Assembly: GCA_035512595.1 (NCBI GenBank)
Contig: DATKDU010000399.1
Span: 1 to 54,312 of the forward strand
Length of the DNA stretch: 54,312 nucleotides
Direction: 5' to 3'
From: DATKDU01 sp035512595
Lineage (GTDB): Bacteria > Planctomycetota > Planctomycetia > Pirellulales > Pirellulaceae
Part shown: positions 1 through 9,072 of the stretch, in pieces
Layout: the number at the start of each line of letters is the position of its first letter
How positions within the stretch are numbered: the stretch's first letter is position 1
The notes under the pieces: generated by a model
What the model saw: only the letters and a program-made list of their open reading frames with translations
The model's database searches: none
Told to the model about the DNA's origin: nothing
Position numbers and translations under genes: made by a program

Positions 1-168
1 GCGGCTCATCACGGCCACGTGGTCATTTACTCGAATCCCTCCAGTGCCGAGATGACCCGCCAGAGCGTGTGGGGCGCGACCGACGCGCCGGTGCCGCTGA
101 TGAGTGCGGTCAAGCAGCAGTTTGATCCGAAAAACATCGTGAATCCCGGCCGGTTTGTGTACACCTAA
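1..168 (+). CDS. FAD-linked oxidase, C-terminal end (glycolate oxidase GlcE/GlcD-like), 5' truncated by window
   Basis: Frame 1 is open from the first base to a TAA at 166-168 and gives the last 55 residues of a protein. The tail reads KQQFDPKNIVNPGRFVYT; an F-DP-x-N-I-x-NPGR ending is the classic C-terminus of FAD-binding-4 / FAD-linked oxidases such as the glycolate oxidase subunits, where it closes the FAD/substrate domain. The iron-sulfur subunit gene starts only about 40 bases downstream on the same strand, so the two most likely form a glcE-glcF (or glcD-glcF) operon oxidising glycolate to glyoxylate. Whether this is GlcD or GlcE cannot be told from the fragment; the short tail and the neighbour favour GlcE. 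Confidence 0.8.
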   Translation, partial: AAHHGHVVIYSNPSSAEMTRQSVWGATDAPVPLMSAVKQQFDPKNIVNPGRFVYT

Positions 169-207
169 CCTATCGCGGAATCGCCATTGGGCGTCACAAT
201 ATACTGT

Positions 208-1611
208 ATGAGCGCCACGCTTTCCCCTCCGCACGCAGCACCCCCGGCTGCCGCACTGCCGCCGGCTAGCGCTGCGCCGCTGGAATTGCCCCTCGCCCAC
301 TCGCCCGTCAAAAACCCTGGCCAGGGGATCGACTATGGGCTGTTCCTCGACTGCGTTCACTGCGGCCTATGTACGGCCTCGTGCCCGACCTACGTCGAAA
401 ACGGCAACGAAAACGACAGTCCCCGCGGCCGCATTTATTTGATGCGGGCGGTGACCGACGGCAAGCTGGCGCTGAACCATGAGGTCCGCCGCCATTTGGA
501 GCTGTGCCTCGATTGCCGGGCCTGCGAGACGGCCTGCCCCAGCGGCGTGCAGTACGGCAAGCTGATCGAGCCGTTCCGCGTCAACATGGAGCACATGGCG
601 CAGGATGCGGGCCAGGCAAAGACCAATGACTGGTTCCACAAATACATCTTGTTTGGCCTGTTCACGAACCCCAAGCTCCTTGCGCAGCAATTGCGGCTGG
701 CGCGGATCGCCCAGATGCTGTGGCTGGACAAGCTAATCGTAAACACTGGGCTGTGGCGCTTGCTTCCCGCGCGGCTAGGGCGGTTGGTAACCATGCTGCC
801 CAGGCTCGAAAAACCACTGCCGCCGCTGCCCGATTTTTTACCGGCCAAAGGGAAGCGCCGCGCCCGCGTGGCTCTGTTTACCGGCTGCGTCGGCGATGTG
901 ATGTTTCGCCAGACGAACTGGGCCACGGCGCGGGTCCTTCAGGAAAACGGCTGCGACGTCGTCGTGCCGCAAACGCAGGTTTGTTGCGGAGCGATCCATT
1001 TCCACGCCGGCGCGAGCGAGCCGGCCAAAAACCTGGCCCAGCAGAATGTCACCGCCTTGGACGCCGATGGCGTTGATGCGATCATCCTCAACGTCGCCGG
1101 CTGCGGCAGCATGCTCAAGGACTACGGACATCATTGGCACCACGCCGGCGATACCCAGGGTCAAATCCAGCGCGAGCAGTTTGCCGCCAAGGTGAAAGAC
1201 GTCAGCGAGTTTTTGGACGAGCTTGGTCTCATTACGCCGCACGGCGAGATCAACGTCGCGGCCACCTACCACGACGCCTGTCATTTGGCCCACGCCCAGA
1301 AGGTCCGCGAGCAGCCGCGAAATATCCTCAGAAGGATCCCGGGGCTCAAGCTCGTCGATCTTCCCGAGTCGGAGCTGTGCTGCGGCGCGGCTGGCACATA
1401 CAACCTCACTGAACCCGAAATGGCCGAGCGCCTCGGCCGCCGCAAGCTGGAGAATATTCGCTCCACCGGCGCTCGCCTCGTGATCACGTCGAATGCCGGC
1501 TGCCTCTTGCAAATCGCCCGGCAAGCGCGGATGGAAGGGGAGACGCTGAAGATCGTCCATCCGATGGACGTGCTCGACTTGAGCTACCGCCGCGAGCCGC
1601 TGCGGTTTTAA
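208..1611 (+). CDS. glcF: Glycolate oxidase iron-sulfur subunit
   Basis: A 467-residue protein with two 4Fe-4S ferredoxin motifs near the N-terminus (CVHCGLCTASCP and CLDCRACETACP) followed by two cysteine-rich CCG domains (CCGAIHFHAG and CCGAAGTYN). This is the architecture and about the length of GlcF, which passes electrons from the FAD subunit that oxidises glycolate towards the quinone pool. The frame also opens at a TTG at 187, but the ATG at 208 begins a Pro/Ala-rich leader that runs into the conserved DYGLFLDCVHCG region, so it is preferred; no strong Shine-Dalgarno is visible before either. The gene follows the FAD-oxidase tail closely. A hairpin (1619-1640) lies just after the stop. 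The related LldE/heterodisulfide-reductase families share the CCG domain but usually differ in the ferredoxin part. Confidence 0.92.
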   Translation: MSATLSPPHAAPPAAALPPASAAPLELPLAHSPVKNPGQGIDYGLFLDCVHCGLCTASCPTYVENGNENDSPRGRIYLMRAVTDGKLALNHEVRRHLELCLDCRACETACPSGVQYGKLIEPFRVNMEHMAQDAGQAKTNDWFHKYILFGLFTNPKLLAQQLRLARIAQMLWLDKLIVNTGLWRLLPARLGRLVTMLPRLEKPLPPLPDFLPAKGKRRARVALFTGCVGDVMFRQTNWATARVLQENGCDVVVPQTQVCCGAIHFHAGASEPAKNLAQQNVTALDADGVDAIILNVAGCGSMLKDYGHHWHHAGDTQGQIQREQFAAKVKDVSEFLDELGLITPHGEINVAATYHDACHLAHAQKVREQPRNILRRIPGLKLVDLPESELCCGAAGTYNLTEPEMAERLGRRKLENIRSTGARLVITSNAGCLLQIARQARMEGETLKIVHPMDVLDLSYRREPLRF

Positions 1612-1618
1612 TCAGCGC

Positions 1619-1640
1619 GCCACGGGGTTGATCCCGTGGC
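1619..1640. repeat. Inverted repeat after glcF, possible terminator
   Basis: GCCACGGG (1619-1626) and CCCGTGGC (1633-1640) form a perfect 8-bp stem with a 6-base loop, 7 bases after the glcF stop. There is no T-run, so it is either a weak terminator or a copy of a short dispersed palindrome. Confidence 0.5.
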
Positions 1641-1676
1641 AGAATTGCAATCGTGATTTTTCAGGAGGCGAAGATC

Positions 1677-2282
1677 ATGGCCGCCGTTCGGCCCTCGCTG
1701 GTGCGATTCTCCCTACGGACGCTCCTGGTGCTGATGATGCTGATTTGCATCGCCCTGGCGACGACGGTCAGCGCCAGCCCGCGGGTGGAGCTGGTTGTAA
1801 AGCTAGTCGCAACGCTCGCAATTCCAATGGCCGTGGGATTAGCTGCATACTGCCATGACAGGAGCCGAGCGTTTTGGTTGGGCTACTTTGCTTTTGGGCT
1901 CTGGTTGTACGTGGTTATGAACAACGATGGATACTACCGGAATGACTTTGCCGGGAGACAATTCCGCGAAGTCCTGGCGAGCATCATGGAGGAACGGCTT
2001 GGTCAGCTCCACCGGAAGAGGCTCGAGGAAAACACCCGCGATCACGTGGTCGTCAGCTATAACAAGCCAAAGATTCCAATCGAGCAGATGAAGAGTCAGT
2101 TTCCATCGCACTGGAAAACCAAGTTAATCGACGAAGGCAAAAAGATTGCGGAAATTGCTTCGCGCATCGCCTGGTGGAACCTGCAAATCGTTTTGGCCCT
2201 GCTCGGTGGAGCGATTGTAAGCGCTGTCTACCAGTTGCGCTGTAGAAACGAGTCCGCGGGGATAAACCCCGCAGCTCGCTGA
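1677..2282 (+). CDS. Hypothetical membrane protein with planctomycete-type N-terminal anchor
   Basis: A 201-residue protein of unknown function. The start at ATG 1677 is set by a textbook AGGAGG at 1663-1668, eight bases upstream. The N-terminus (RFSLRTLLVLMMLICIALAT) is the RxSLRTLL signal-anchor found on many uncharacterised planctomycete proteins. Two more hydrophobic stretches follow at about residues 38-55 and 62-80, then a charged Lys/Arg-rich domain (about 85-165), and a last membrane segment at about 172-192 followed by a short basic tail. A tetraspan topology with a soluble loop of about 90 residues is likely. The 3' end overlaps a palindrome (2256-2272), so the last codons lie inside a repeat. 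No enzyme motif is seen. Confidence 0.72.
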   Translation: MAAVRPSLVRFSLRTLLVLMMLICIALATTVSASPRVELVVKLVATLAIPMAVGLAAYCHDRSRAFWLGYFAFGLWLYVVMNNDGYYRNDFAGRQFREVLASIMEERLGQLHRKRLEENTRDHVVVSYNKPKIPIEQMKSQFPSHWKTKLIDEGKKIAEIASRIAWWNLQIVLALLGGAIVSAVYQLRCRNESAGINPAAR

Positions 2283-2304
2283 TCTGGCAGGCGGGACGCC
2301 TGCC
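2256..2304. repeat. Two adjacent palindromes between converging genes
   Basis: GCGGGG-ATAAA-CCCCGC (2256-2272) and GGCAGGCG-GGA-CGCCTGCC (2286-2304) are perfect inverted repeats between the end of the upstream plus-strand gene and the end of the WD40 gene. They may act as a bidirectional transcription block; the wording resembles the short palindromic repeats in the other spacers of this window. Confidence 0.6.
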
Positions 2305-2309
2305 CCACG

Positions 2310-5300
2310 TTATTTGGCGGCCGTCTGCTCCGGCGGCTTGGGGGCCTCGAAGGTCACTACCGGTTGGGCGTTTTCGTTCCAGATGCGCAGCACGCTGTCG
2401 GCGCCGCCGGAGATGATCGTCTTGCCGTCGGCACTCACGGCTGAAGCGTAGACGTAGTCGGCCGAGCCGGGGAAATCACGCACGTTGCCGCCGTTGGCGG
2501 CATTGGTGAAGCGGACGATCTTGTCCCCGCTGGAGACGAGGACGATGTCCCCTTCGGCCACGAAGCGAATGCCGGTGATCTCCTTGGTGAAGCCCTGGAT
2601 CGTGCGGAGCTGGTCCCCCGTCCGCGTGTCCCAGACCTTGATGGCGGCATCCGCGCCGCTACTGGCCATCATCCGGCCGTCGGCCCGCCAGGCCACCCCC
2701 AGCACGTGGTGCGTGTGCCCCTCGAAGGCCCGCACGAACGCGCCGTCGGCGACGTTGTGGACTTTCACGAAGCGGTCCGCGCCGCAGCTTGCGAGCTGCA
2801 CGCCGTCCGGCGAGAAGTCGAGGCCAAACACCGTGTCGCTGTGCGGGTCCTTGAGGGCCCGCACCAGATTGCCGCTGGCGACTTCCCAGATCTTGATCTC
2901 GCCGCTGCGCGACGGCTCGCCGCCCCCGCTGGCGATGAGTTTGCCGTCGGGACTGAAGTCGAGTGCCGTCACCCGATCGACGAGCAGCTCGGACGAGTCG
3001 GGATTGCCGATCGTCCGCTCGAGCTTCCACTCGGTGGCGTAATCCCACACGAGCCCCGTGTTGTTGGCCGCGGCGGCGATGGGGTTGTTGTCGGCGGTGA
3101 AGGCGACAACGTTCAGGGCCGCACCGGCCCCTTCGAAGACGTCGATGGCCGCGCCGGTTTCCGAGTCGTACGTGTGCAGGAGCTGATCGTCGCCGGCCGT
3201 GGCCACAAGCTGGCCATTGGGGGAGAAAGCAATCGCCTTGAGCGGCTTTTCGCTCTGCTGGGCGGCCGTCTGGACGGCGGCCACTTCCATGTCCCGCGTA
3301 GCGACGAGCGCCTCGAAACTCTTGACGATCTGCTCGACCCCCGGCACCGCTTCCGTCGCTTTCTTGACCGACTCGGCGGCCCGCTCGACCGACCGCTTGG
3401 CGGTGGCCAGCGCCCGCTCGGCCGCCGTCTTCTCATCGACCGCCTTCTGAGCCACCGGCGTGACCTGCTTCACCTTCTGGTCGGCCTGCGTCAGGGCCGT
3501 GGCGGCGTCGGCCGCCGCCTTGTCGGCAGCGACCTTGTTGGCGTCGGCCGTTTTCTTGGCCGTGTCGGCATCGGTGGCAACCTTCTCCGCGGCGACCTTG
3601 GCCTCATCGGCGGTCTTTTTCTTGGCCTCGGCGTCGGTGACTTCCTTCTCGGCCGCAGCGACGGCGTCCTTGAGCGTCTGATTCTCTGCGTCCTTGGCGA
3701 GGGCCTCCTTGGCCTGGGTCAGCTTCGTGGCGGCAGCGGTTGCGGCAGTCGCGGCATCGGCGGCTGACTTCGTCGCGTCGTCCTTGGCCTTGTTGGCGGC
3801 GACGAGCGCCTCGGCGGCCTTCGTCGCCGCTTCGTCGGCGACCTTCTTGGCCTCGTCGGCCTTGGGCTTGGCGGCGGTCGCATCGGCCAGCGCCTTGTCG
3901 GCCGCTTCCTTGTCGGCTACCGGCTGCTTGGCGGCCTCTTCCTTCTTCTTGAATTCCCCTTCGGCGGCAGTCACGGCTTCGACCGACTTCTTCTGGTTCT
4001 CTTCCTCGGCCGTCTTGCGCTTGGTGGCCTCCTCCAGATCAGTCTTGGCAAACTGCACCTGCCGCTTGGCCAGTGCCGCGGCTCGCTGGGAATCGGCGAG
4101 CTTGATCGCGGCGCGGAAATCCCCCTTCATCTCGGCGACCTGCTGGTTGTTCTCGCCGCTCCAGATTTTCGCCGTATTGTTGGCCGACGCCGAGGCAATC
4201 CGCTTTCCGTCGGAGCGAATCGCCACCGAGACGACCGGCGCGCCGTGGTTCATCTGCTTGACCGCGTTGCCGCTGGCGATGTCGATCACGCGAATGACGC
4301 CGTCCTGGCAGCCGGTGAGCACCTGCGCGCCGTTGGGTGCCAACGCGACTAGGCTATTGACCTGGCCGCCGTGGCCGCCAATCTCCTTGACCGGTTTGGG
4401 GGCTTCCGCGCCCTCTGCCGGTGGAGCGGTGGGCAGCGCCCAAATGCGGAGCGAGTTGTCCGCCCCGCCGGTGGCGACCTGCGTGCCATCGGTGACGACC
4501 GCGACGGCATTGACAGGCGCGGGAGTTTCGACCGAGGCGATCTGCATCCCGTCGGCCAGATTGAAGATGCGGAACGTCTTGTCCTGCGAGGCGGAGACGA
4601 GCTTCGTCCCGTCCGCCGTGAATGCGACGCCGGTGACCGGGCCCGTGTGCCCTTGGAGAGTCTTGGCGACTTGCCCATTGGACAGGTCATAGACTTTGAC
4701 CTTCCCAGTCTCTTCGCCAATCGCGGCGAACTTTCCGTCATTGGAAACGGCAATCGACCGTGCCGCCCCTTCCAGCCCCGCCAGGTCGAGCTTCTTGCCC
4801 CGCGCAGGTTTGCGCCACAGCTTGATCGTCCGATAGCCGCCGGAAGCGAGCAAGTCGCCGCCTGGGCTGAAGGTCAGCGACTGGATGAGGTCGAGGTCGG
4901 CGACGCCGGGCTGCTTGTAAATGCCCCGCTCGATGAGCGACGGATCGGTCAGCCGCCCCAACTCGCGTTTGCTGGGAACGTGGTACAGGAAAATCTGGTT
5001 GGCGCGGCCGGCGGCCGCATATTGCCCATCGGGCGAGATGGCGACCGCAAAGACCGGATTGACCCCCGGCGGCAGCGGCTGCCAGTTGATCGGCCCGCTG
5101 GCAAGCTTCACTTCCCCTTTGGCACCTTCATCGATCCACAGCTTGATCAGACCGAGTTCCTCGGGCGTCAGCGGCTTGGCCTGCACGTCGTTGTCCGGCG
5201 GCGGCATGAACGGTTCTTGCTGCAGGGCTGCGAGCTTGAGCAGCAGGCTCTCGGCACTCTTGCCGGCGACGACGCTCGGCCCTTCGCTTCCACCTTTGAG

Positions 5301-5531
5301 AATCGTCTGCGGCGACTCGAGGACCAGGTCGCTCTGGGCCTCGGTGGCGCTGTGGCAGGCCAGGCAGTTGCGGCGGAAGATCGGCAACACGTCCTTTTCG
5401 AAGTCCACCGGCGCGTCGCGCTTCACGTCGGCAATGGCGATCGGCTCGGCGGAGGCGGGGGAGACGAACAGGGCAACTGCCGCCACGAGGATGCTAGGGG
5501 CGATCCTGAGTAAGCGATTTGTCGATCTCAT
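2310..5531 (-). CDS. Exported WD40 repeat protein with PSCyt1 heme domain and a long Ala/Lys-rich coiled-coil insert
   Basis: A 1073-residue protein. The chosen start (5531) begins a clear signal peptide (MRSTNRLLRIAPSILVAAVALFVSPASAEP); an upstream in-frame start would add 22 unlikely residues. Residues about 40-135 form a planctomycete cytochrome-type (PSCyt1) module with a CLACH c-heme site at residue 56 and the FMPPP motif. WD40 repeats run from about 150 to 470, are interrupted by an Ala/Lys/Glu-rich heptad region (about 475-764), and resume to the end (repeats ending IKLW, IKVW, LRIW). The protein is likely periplasmic and heme-bearing, a scaffold or sensor; no catalytic site is visible. 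It is the last of three large minus-strand genes after the DUF1549/DUF1553 and pre-peptidase genes, an arrangement common in planctomycetes. The coiled coil inside the propeller is unusual. Confidence 0.88.
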   Translation of the reverse strand: MRSTNRLLRIAPSILVAAVALFVSPASAEPIAIADVKRDAPVDFEKDVLPIFRRNCLACHSATEAQSDLVLESPQTILKGGSEGPSVVAGKSAESLLLKLAALQQEPFMPPPDNDVQAKPLTPEELGLIKLWIDEGAKGEVKLASGPINWQPLPPGVNPVFAVAISPDGQYAAAGRANQIFLYHVPSKRELGRLTDPSLIERGIYKQPGVADLDLIQSLTFSPGGDLLASGGYRTIKLWRKPARGKKLDLAGLEGAARSIAVSNDGKFAAIGEETGKVKVYDLSNGQVAKTLQGHTGPVTGVAFTADGTKLVSASQDKTFRIFNLADGMQIASVETPAPVNAVAVVTDGTQVATGGADNSLRIWALPTAPPAEGAEAPKPVKEIGGHGGQVNSLVALAPNGAQVLTGCQDGVIRVIDIASGNAVKQMNHGAPVVSVAIRSDGKRIASASANNTAKIWSGENNQQVAEMKGDFRAAIKLADSQRAAALAKRQVQFAKTDLEEATKRKTAEEENQKKSVEAVTAAEGEFKKKEEAAKQPVADKEAADKALADATAAKPKADEAKKVADEAATKAAEALVAANKAKDDATKSAADAATAATAAATKLTQAKEALAKDAENQTLKDAVAAAEKEVTDAEAKKKTADEAKVAAEKVATDADTAKKTADANKVAADKAAADAATALTQADQKVKQVTPVAQKAVDEKTAAERALATAKRSVERAAESVKKATEAVPGVEQIVKSFEALVATRDMEVAAVQTAAQQSEKPLKAIAFSPNGQLVATAGDDQLLHTYDSETGAAIDVFEGAGAALNVVAFTADNNPIAAAANNTGLVWDYATEWKLERTIGNPDSSELLVDRVTALDFSPDGKLIASGGGEPSRSGEIKIWEVASGNLVRALKDPHSDTVFGLDFSPDGVQLASCGADRFVKVHNVADGAFVRAFEGHTHHVLGVAWRADGRMMASSGADAAIKVWDTRTGDQLRTIQGFTKEITGIRFVAEGDIVLVSSGDKIVRFTNAANGGNVRDFPGSADYVYASAVSADGKTIISGGADSVLRIWNENAQPVVTFEAPKPPEQTAAK

Positions 5532-5649
5532 TTCAGGCAACCGTTGAACGGGGGGTTGTTCGTAACGAAGTGACGGTGGCGGAGCTTGCGACGCCACGGC
5601 CTATTGATCGCCGGGGCTTCGCAAGCTCAGCCCCAGCCACCATTCCTTG

Positions 5650-5668
5650 CCACTCGCGGAGCGAGTGG
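5650..5668. repeat. Short palindrome, CTCGC-GGA-GCGAG family copy 1
   Basis: CCACTCGC (5650-5657), GGA loop, GCGAGTGG (5661-5668): a perfect 8-bp stem just downstream of the pre-peptidase gene. The same core and loop recur at 8911-8933 with a different but still paired outer stem. Confidence 0.7.
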
Positions 5669-5674
5669 ACCACG

Positions 5675-8600
5675 TCATTTCTTCTCCACTGCTTCGACCT
5701 TCACCATCACGGTGGCGGTCTGCTGCACTTCCACGTTGTTGAACCGCCCCTTGGCGCGGATCGTCAGCATGTGATCGCCGGGGGTCGCATTAGCCGCGGC
5801 AGCGATCTCCAGCTTTCCTTCAGCCTGACCGTTGGGGACGGCAACTTGCTGTGCCGACAGCCCCTGCACGCCTGGCGGCAGTTCTAGCGTCAGGTTCACG
5901 GCGTCGGCGAAGTTGTAATTCCGCGTCACGGTTGCCGTGACCATTCCCTTCTCTCCCTGCTTGATCGCTGCTTCCGGCGGCGCGGCCGCCAGGCCGATCG
6001 GCGTGGCGACGATCTTCACCTTCACCGGCGTGCTGTAGAGCGGGAAATTGAGATCCTTCGGCTGATTGGCCTGCTTGATCTGGGTGACCCGCTGATCGAG
6101 CTGCTGCTTGAACGCGTTTCCGGCAGTGACCTTGTCATTGGCTGCCTTCAGCGCGGCCTCGGCAGCGACGCGAGCCTCCTCTTTCGTCTTGGCCAGCGCC
6201 TGGGCATCGACCAGCGATTTGTCGGCTTTGACGACTTCCTCATCGGCCGCCTTCTGGGCTGCGGTAGCGTCTTCGGCCGCCTTCTGCGCAGCGGCAGCAG
6301 CATCCTTCAGTGCCTGATTGGCGGCATCCGCATCGGAAGCGGCCTTCGCCTTGGCTGCATTGTCGGTCGCCGCCTTGGCCGCGTCGGCCTTCTGTTTCGC
6401 CGTGGCGACGGCCGTGGCCTTGGCCTGCTCGGCGGTCTTGGCGGCAGCGGCGGTCTCCGCCGCCATCTTGGTGGCGTCGTCCTTGGCGGTCGTCGCAGCC
6501 TTCACCGCCTCCGCAAGCGCTGCGAGCGTATCGGCCAATGCCTTCTGCTCCGCCTCGGCGGCAGCCACCGCTTCCGGGTTGCGCACGTGCTTGAGCTTCG
6601 TGTCGGCCCGCATCGCCAAGGTATAGACGCCGGGCTGAGCATTCTGCTGATTGAGGACCAGCTCGAATTTGCCGGTCGCCGTATTGCCGTCGAGGTTGAT
6701 CTCCTTCGGCTTCATCTGATCGGGAATGCCGACGGAGTTGAGCTTGAGGGCCTCTTTGAACTCGCCGCGTCGGGTCACGGTGACCGGAATCTCGATCGTG
6801 CCGCCGATACTCGTCTCGTAGATCTTGTCCTCGCCGATCTGGACGAATGCCGGGGCTAGCTCCTTGTCGATGACCGTCACGTTCAAGTTTTTGGCCAGCT
6901 TGTACTCCGCCGGCATTTGCTGCCGGTTGGCCGTTCCCCAGACGACCTGGCTGTAGCGGGCTTCGCGAACGACCTCCTTGCCGCCGATCTGCGCCTTGCC
7001 GACGATCTTGATCGGACCGGATGCCGCGGCGGCGCCTTCGGCCGCTACCAGCACGAGCTGCGTGCGCTCGACGCTGCCACCGACGACCGCCCCGGAACAG
7101 GTGACGCCGGCGGGCAGCCCTTCGATGCTGATCGTCACGTCGCCGTCAAAGCCGTCGCGGCGATCGACCGAGATGGGAACGATCGCCGAGCCCCCCTTGC
7201 GAACCACGACCGACTGCAGGGGCAATTGCTGCTCCTGCGGGGTCATCGTCGCCACGGTCTTGGCAACGAGCCGGAAATCGGGTTCCTCGGGCTTGATCAC
7301 CAGGCGATAAACCAGCGACGGATTCTGGCGGCCGCTGCCGGCCTGATCGCGGACGAGAAGGCGGTAGGTCCCGTCTTCGGGGACGGTCCAATCCTGCGTC
7401 GGGTCGAGACTATGGGAGTCGGGATCGGGGGGCCCGCGGCGACGGCGTCCGCCGCCACCTTGGTCCGGATCGTCCGCTTGCAGTACGTCGCTGACGACCT
7501 CTTCCCCCTTGTCGTTCTTGGTCACACGAAAGAGTGCCAGGTACGGATCGGTCTCGAGCCCTAGCCGGTGCGAGATGATCTCGATGGTCAGGTTGTCCCC
7601 CTTTTTGGCGTCGAATTGAACCCAATCCACGTCGTTGCCGGGGAGAAACTGGCCGACGAACTCGCAGGGAATCGCGATCTTCTGGGCGGCAGACGGCTGG
7701 TCGTTCGGCTCCTGCTCGACGACGACCGGAGCGGCGGAAAAATAAATCAGCACGGGATTGGCCGGCCCTTGCGGCGTCGGCAGGCGGAACTCGATGGCGT
7801 CCTGGCTGGCGGACCGGCTGGAAGTGGCGGGTCCGATGGCGAGGCTGGTGCGAGCGGCCTCATCAGCGGGGAGCGGAATGTTGACTGCCAGTTTTTGCAG
7901 CGGAGCGCCATTGATGCTCATGCCCTCCACCAGTTGGCCGCCGGGCAGATTGCGGCCGTAGATCGTGAACGCGCTCGTCGATCCGGCGGGGGCCGAGGGC
8001 GGGAACACGAAATCGACAAACGGCATTGCGGTGACATTCAGGCGGTAGAAGTACTCGCCGCCCCCGCCATAAACCACGTCATGGACTTTGAGCACATAGT
8101 GCCCTTCGGCGGGAGCGGTGAAGTCGATCACCGGGTCGCTGCCCAGGGAATCGCGAACCCGCACCAGTTCTTTCCCCGCGGGGTCGCTGAGCACCAGCGT
8201 GGCGTTGAGTTGCGAGTCGATCCGCTCGGCCAGGCAGTCGATGAACGCCCGCTCGCCAGCCTTGAGTGGAATCCGCAGGTAGTCGTAGGTGTTGGCATCG
8301 ACGCGGCCGTTGAACGTGCTTCCCAGCGGAACTTCGACCGCCTTTTCCAGCGAGCTGTTCCCCGCATCGAGAAGCTCGTTGAGCGTGCCGACCACGAACG
8401 ACCGCGGGTTCGACTGGCCGAAGCGGCCGATCACGCGGGCTTCGTAAATTCCCGGCGGCACGTCGGCGGCAAGCGTCACCGTGAACTGCCCCGGCATCGC
8501 CTTGGGCGTCTTCTCGAAGTCGGTCGGCGTCGTCATTTTCGCCGCGGCCGTGATCCCGGGGTGATTGAAGACGAGCTTGTCGGCTTCGTCGAGATCCGCG

Positions 8601-8773
8601 CCGGCGGTCGTCACCTCGACGGCGGTTCCCGGCCTGCCGCCGGGGGGAAAGATGCTGGTAAGCTGCGTCGCCGGGAGCTGGGCCAGGGCGAGGGAGGAGC
8701 ACGCCGCGGCAGTCAGGACGAAAGTCGTCGCTGCGCACGCGCAGCGGGCAAGTGTTCCTACCAGGCATTTCAT
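5675..8773 (-). CDS. Large exported protein with pre-peptidase-like/Ig-like domains and a coiled-coil region
   Basis: A 1032-residue protein with a signal peptide at its N-terminus (MKCLVGTLARCACAATTFVL, cleavage after ALA-Q). The start at 8773 is chosen because the longer frame to 8818 adds residues that do not fit a signal peptide. Beta-rich domains follow, with two stretches typical of bacterial pre-peptidase C-terminal domains (DYLRIPLKAGERAFIDC near residue 175 and VDWVQFDAKKGDNLTIEI near 385). A low-complexity Gly/Arg/Pro patch lies near residue 440. An Ala/Lys-rich heptad region spans about 733-899, and a final beta domain closes the protein. No peptidase catalytic residues are seen, so it is probably a structural or ligand-binding cell-envelope protein. 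It sits between the DUF1549/DUF1553 gene and the WD40/PSCyt1 gene and shares the same kind of coiled coil with the latter. Confidence 0.82.
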   Translation of the reverse strand: MKCLVGTLARCACAATTFVLTAAACSSLALAQLPATQLTSIFPPGGRPGTAVEVTTAGADLDEADKLVFNHPGITAAAKMTTPTDFEKTPKAMPGQFTVTLAADVPPGIYEARVIGRFGQSNPRSFVVGTLNELLDAGNSSLEKAVEVPLGSTFNGRVDANTYDYLRIPLKAGERAFIDCLAERIDSQLNATLVLSDPAGKELVRVRDSLGSDPVIDFTAPAEGHYVLKVHDVVYGGGGEYFYRLNVTAMPFVDFVFPPSAPAGSTSAFTIYGRNLPGGQLVEGMSINGAPLQKLAVNIPLPADEAARTSLAIGPATSSRSASQDAIEFRLPTPQGPANPVLIYFSAAPVVVEQEPNDQPSAAQKIAIPCEFVGQFLPGNDVDWVQFDAKKGDNLTIEIISHRLGLETDPYLALFRVTKNDKGEEVVSDVLQADDPDQGGGGRRRRGPPDPDSHSLDPTQDWTVPEDGTYRLLVRDQAGSGRQNPSLVYRLVIKPEEPDFRLVAKTVATMTPQEQQLPLQSVVVRKGGSAIVPISVDRRDGFDGDVTISIEGLPAGVTCSGAVVGGSVERTQLVLVAAEGAAAASGPIKIVGKAQIGGKEVVREARYSQVVWGTANRQQMPAEYKLAKNLNVTVIDKELAPAFVQIGEDKIYETSIGGTIEIPVTVTRRGEFKEALKLNSVGIPDQMKPKEINLDGNTATGKFELVLNQQNAQPGVYTLAMRADTKLKHVRNPEAVAAAEAEQKALADTLAALAEAVKAATTAKDDATKMAAETAAAAKTAEQAKATAVATAKQKADAAKAATDNAAKAKAASDADAANQALKDAAAAAQKAAEDATAAQKAADEEVVKADKSLVDAQALAKTKEEARVAAEAALKAANDKVTAGNAFKQQLDQRVTQIKQANQPKDLNFPLYSTPVKVKIVATPIGLAAAPPEAAIKQGEKGMVTATVTRNYNFADAVNLTLELPPGVQGLSAQQVAVPNGQAEGKLEIAAAANATPGDHMLTIRAKGRFNNVEVQQTATVMVKVEAVEKK

Positions 8774-8811
8774 CGTGACCACTCCTATGGGTCCGGCGGA
8801 GGGGATTTGTT

Positions 8812-8893
8812 CCCACAAGCCCGAAGCGCAAGCGAGGGAAAGTCCTACTTGGCGGGTTAGGCGTGTCCCTCGCTTGCGCGTCGGGCTTGTGGG
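8812..8893. repeat. Long REP-like palindrome, 28-bp arms
   Basis: The left arm 8812-8839 and right arm 8866-8893 are inverted repeats matching at 27 of 28 positions around a 26-base loop. The inner words CCCGAAGCGCAAGCGAGGGA recur, diverged, at 27895-27948. It lies upstream of the pre-peptidase gene and can form a very stable cruciform or RNA hairpin. Confidence 0.85.
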
Positions 8894-8910
8894 AGGTCAA
8901 ACCAAGTTCT

Positions 8911-8933
8911 GGGCACTCGCGGAGCGAGTGCCC
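8911..8933. repeat. Short palindrome, CTCGC-GGA-GCGAG family copy 2
   Basis: GGGCACTCGC (8911-8920), GGA, GCGAGTGCCC (8924-8933): a perfect 10-bp stem sharing its core and loop with 5650-5668. The outer bases differ on both sides and still pair. Confidence 0.75.
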
Positions 8934-9007
8934 TACATTGGGGCGGGGGTATCGTCAGGTGGGATGATCTCAGTCTGCTCGCGCGATTCGCGGGTTACAA
9001 ATCGCAC

Positions 9008-9067
9008 GTAGGACGGCCTTTCCAGGCCGCCCTCGATCGCTTGGACGGCCTGGAAAGGCCGTCCTAC
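9008..9067. repeat. Perfect 22-bp inverted repeat after the DUF1549/DUF1553 gene
   Basis: The arms 9008-9029 and 9046-9067 are exact reverse complements around a 16-base loop, immediately 3' of the DUF1549/DUF1553 stop. It could terminate or stabilise that mRNA end; there is no T-run on either side. Confidence 0.85.
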
Positions 9068-9072
9068 CACGG

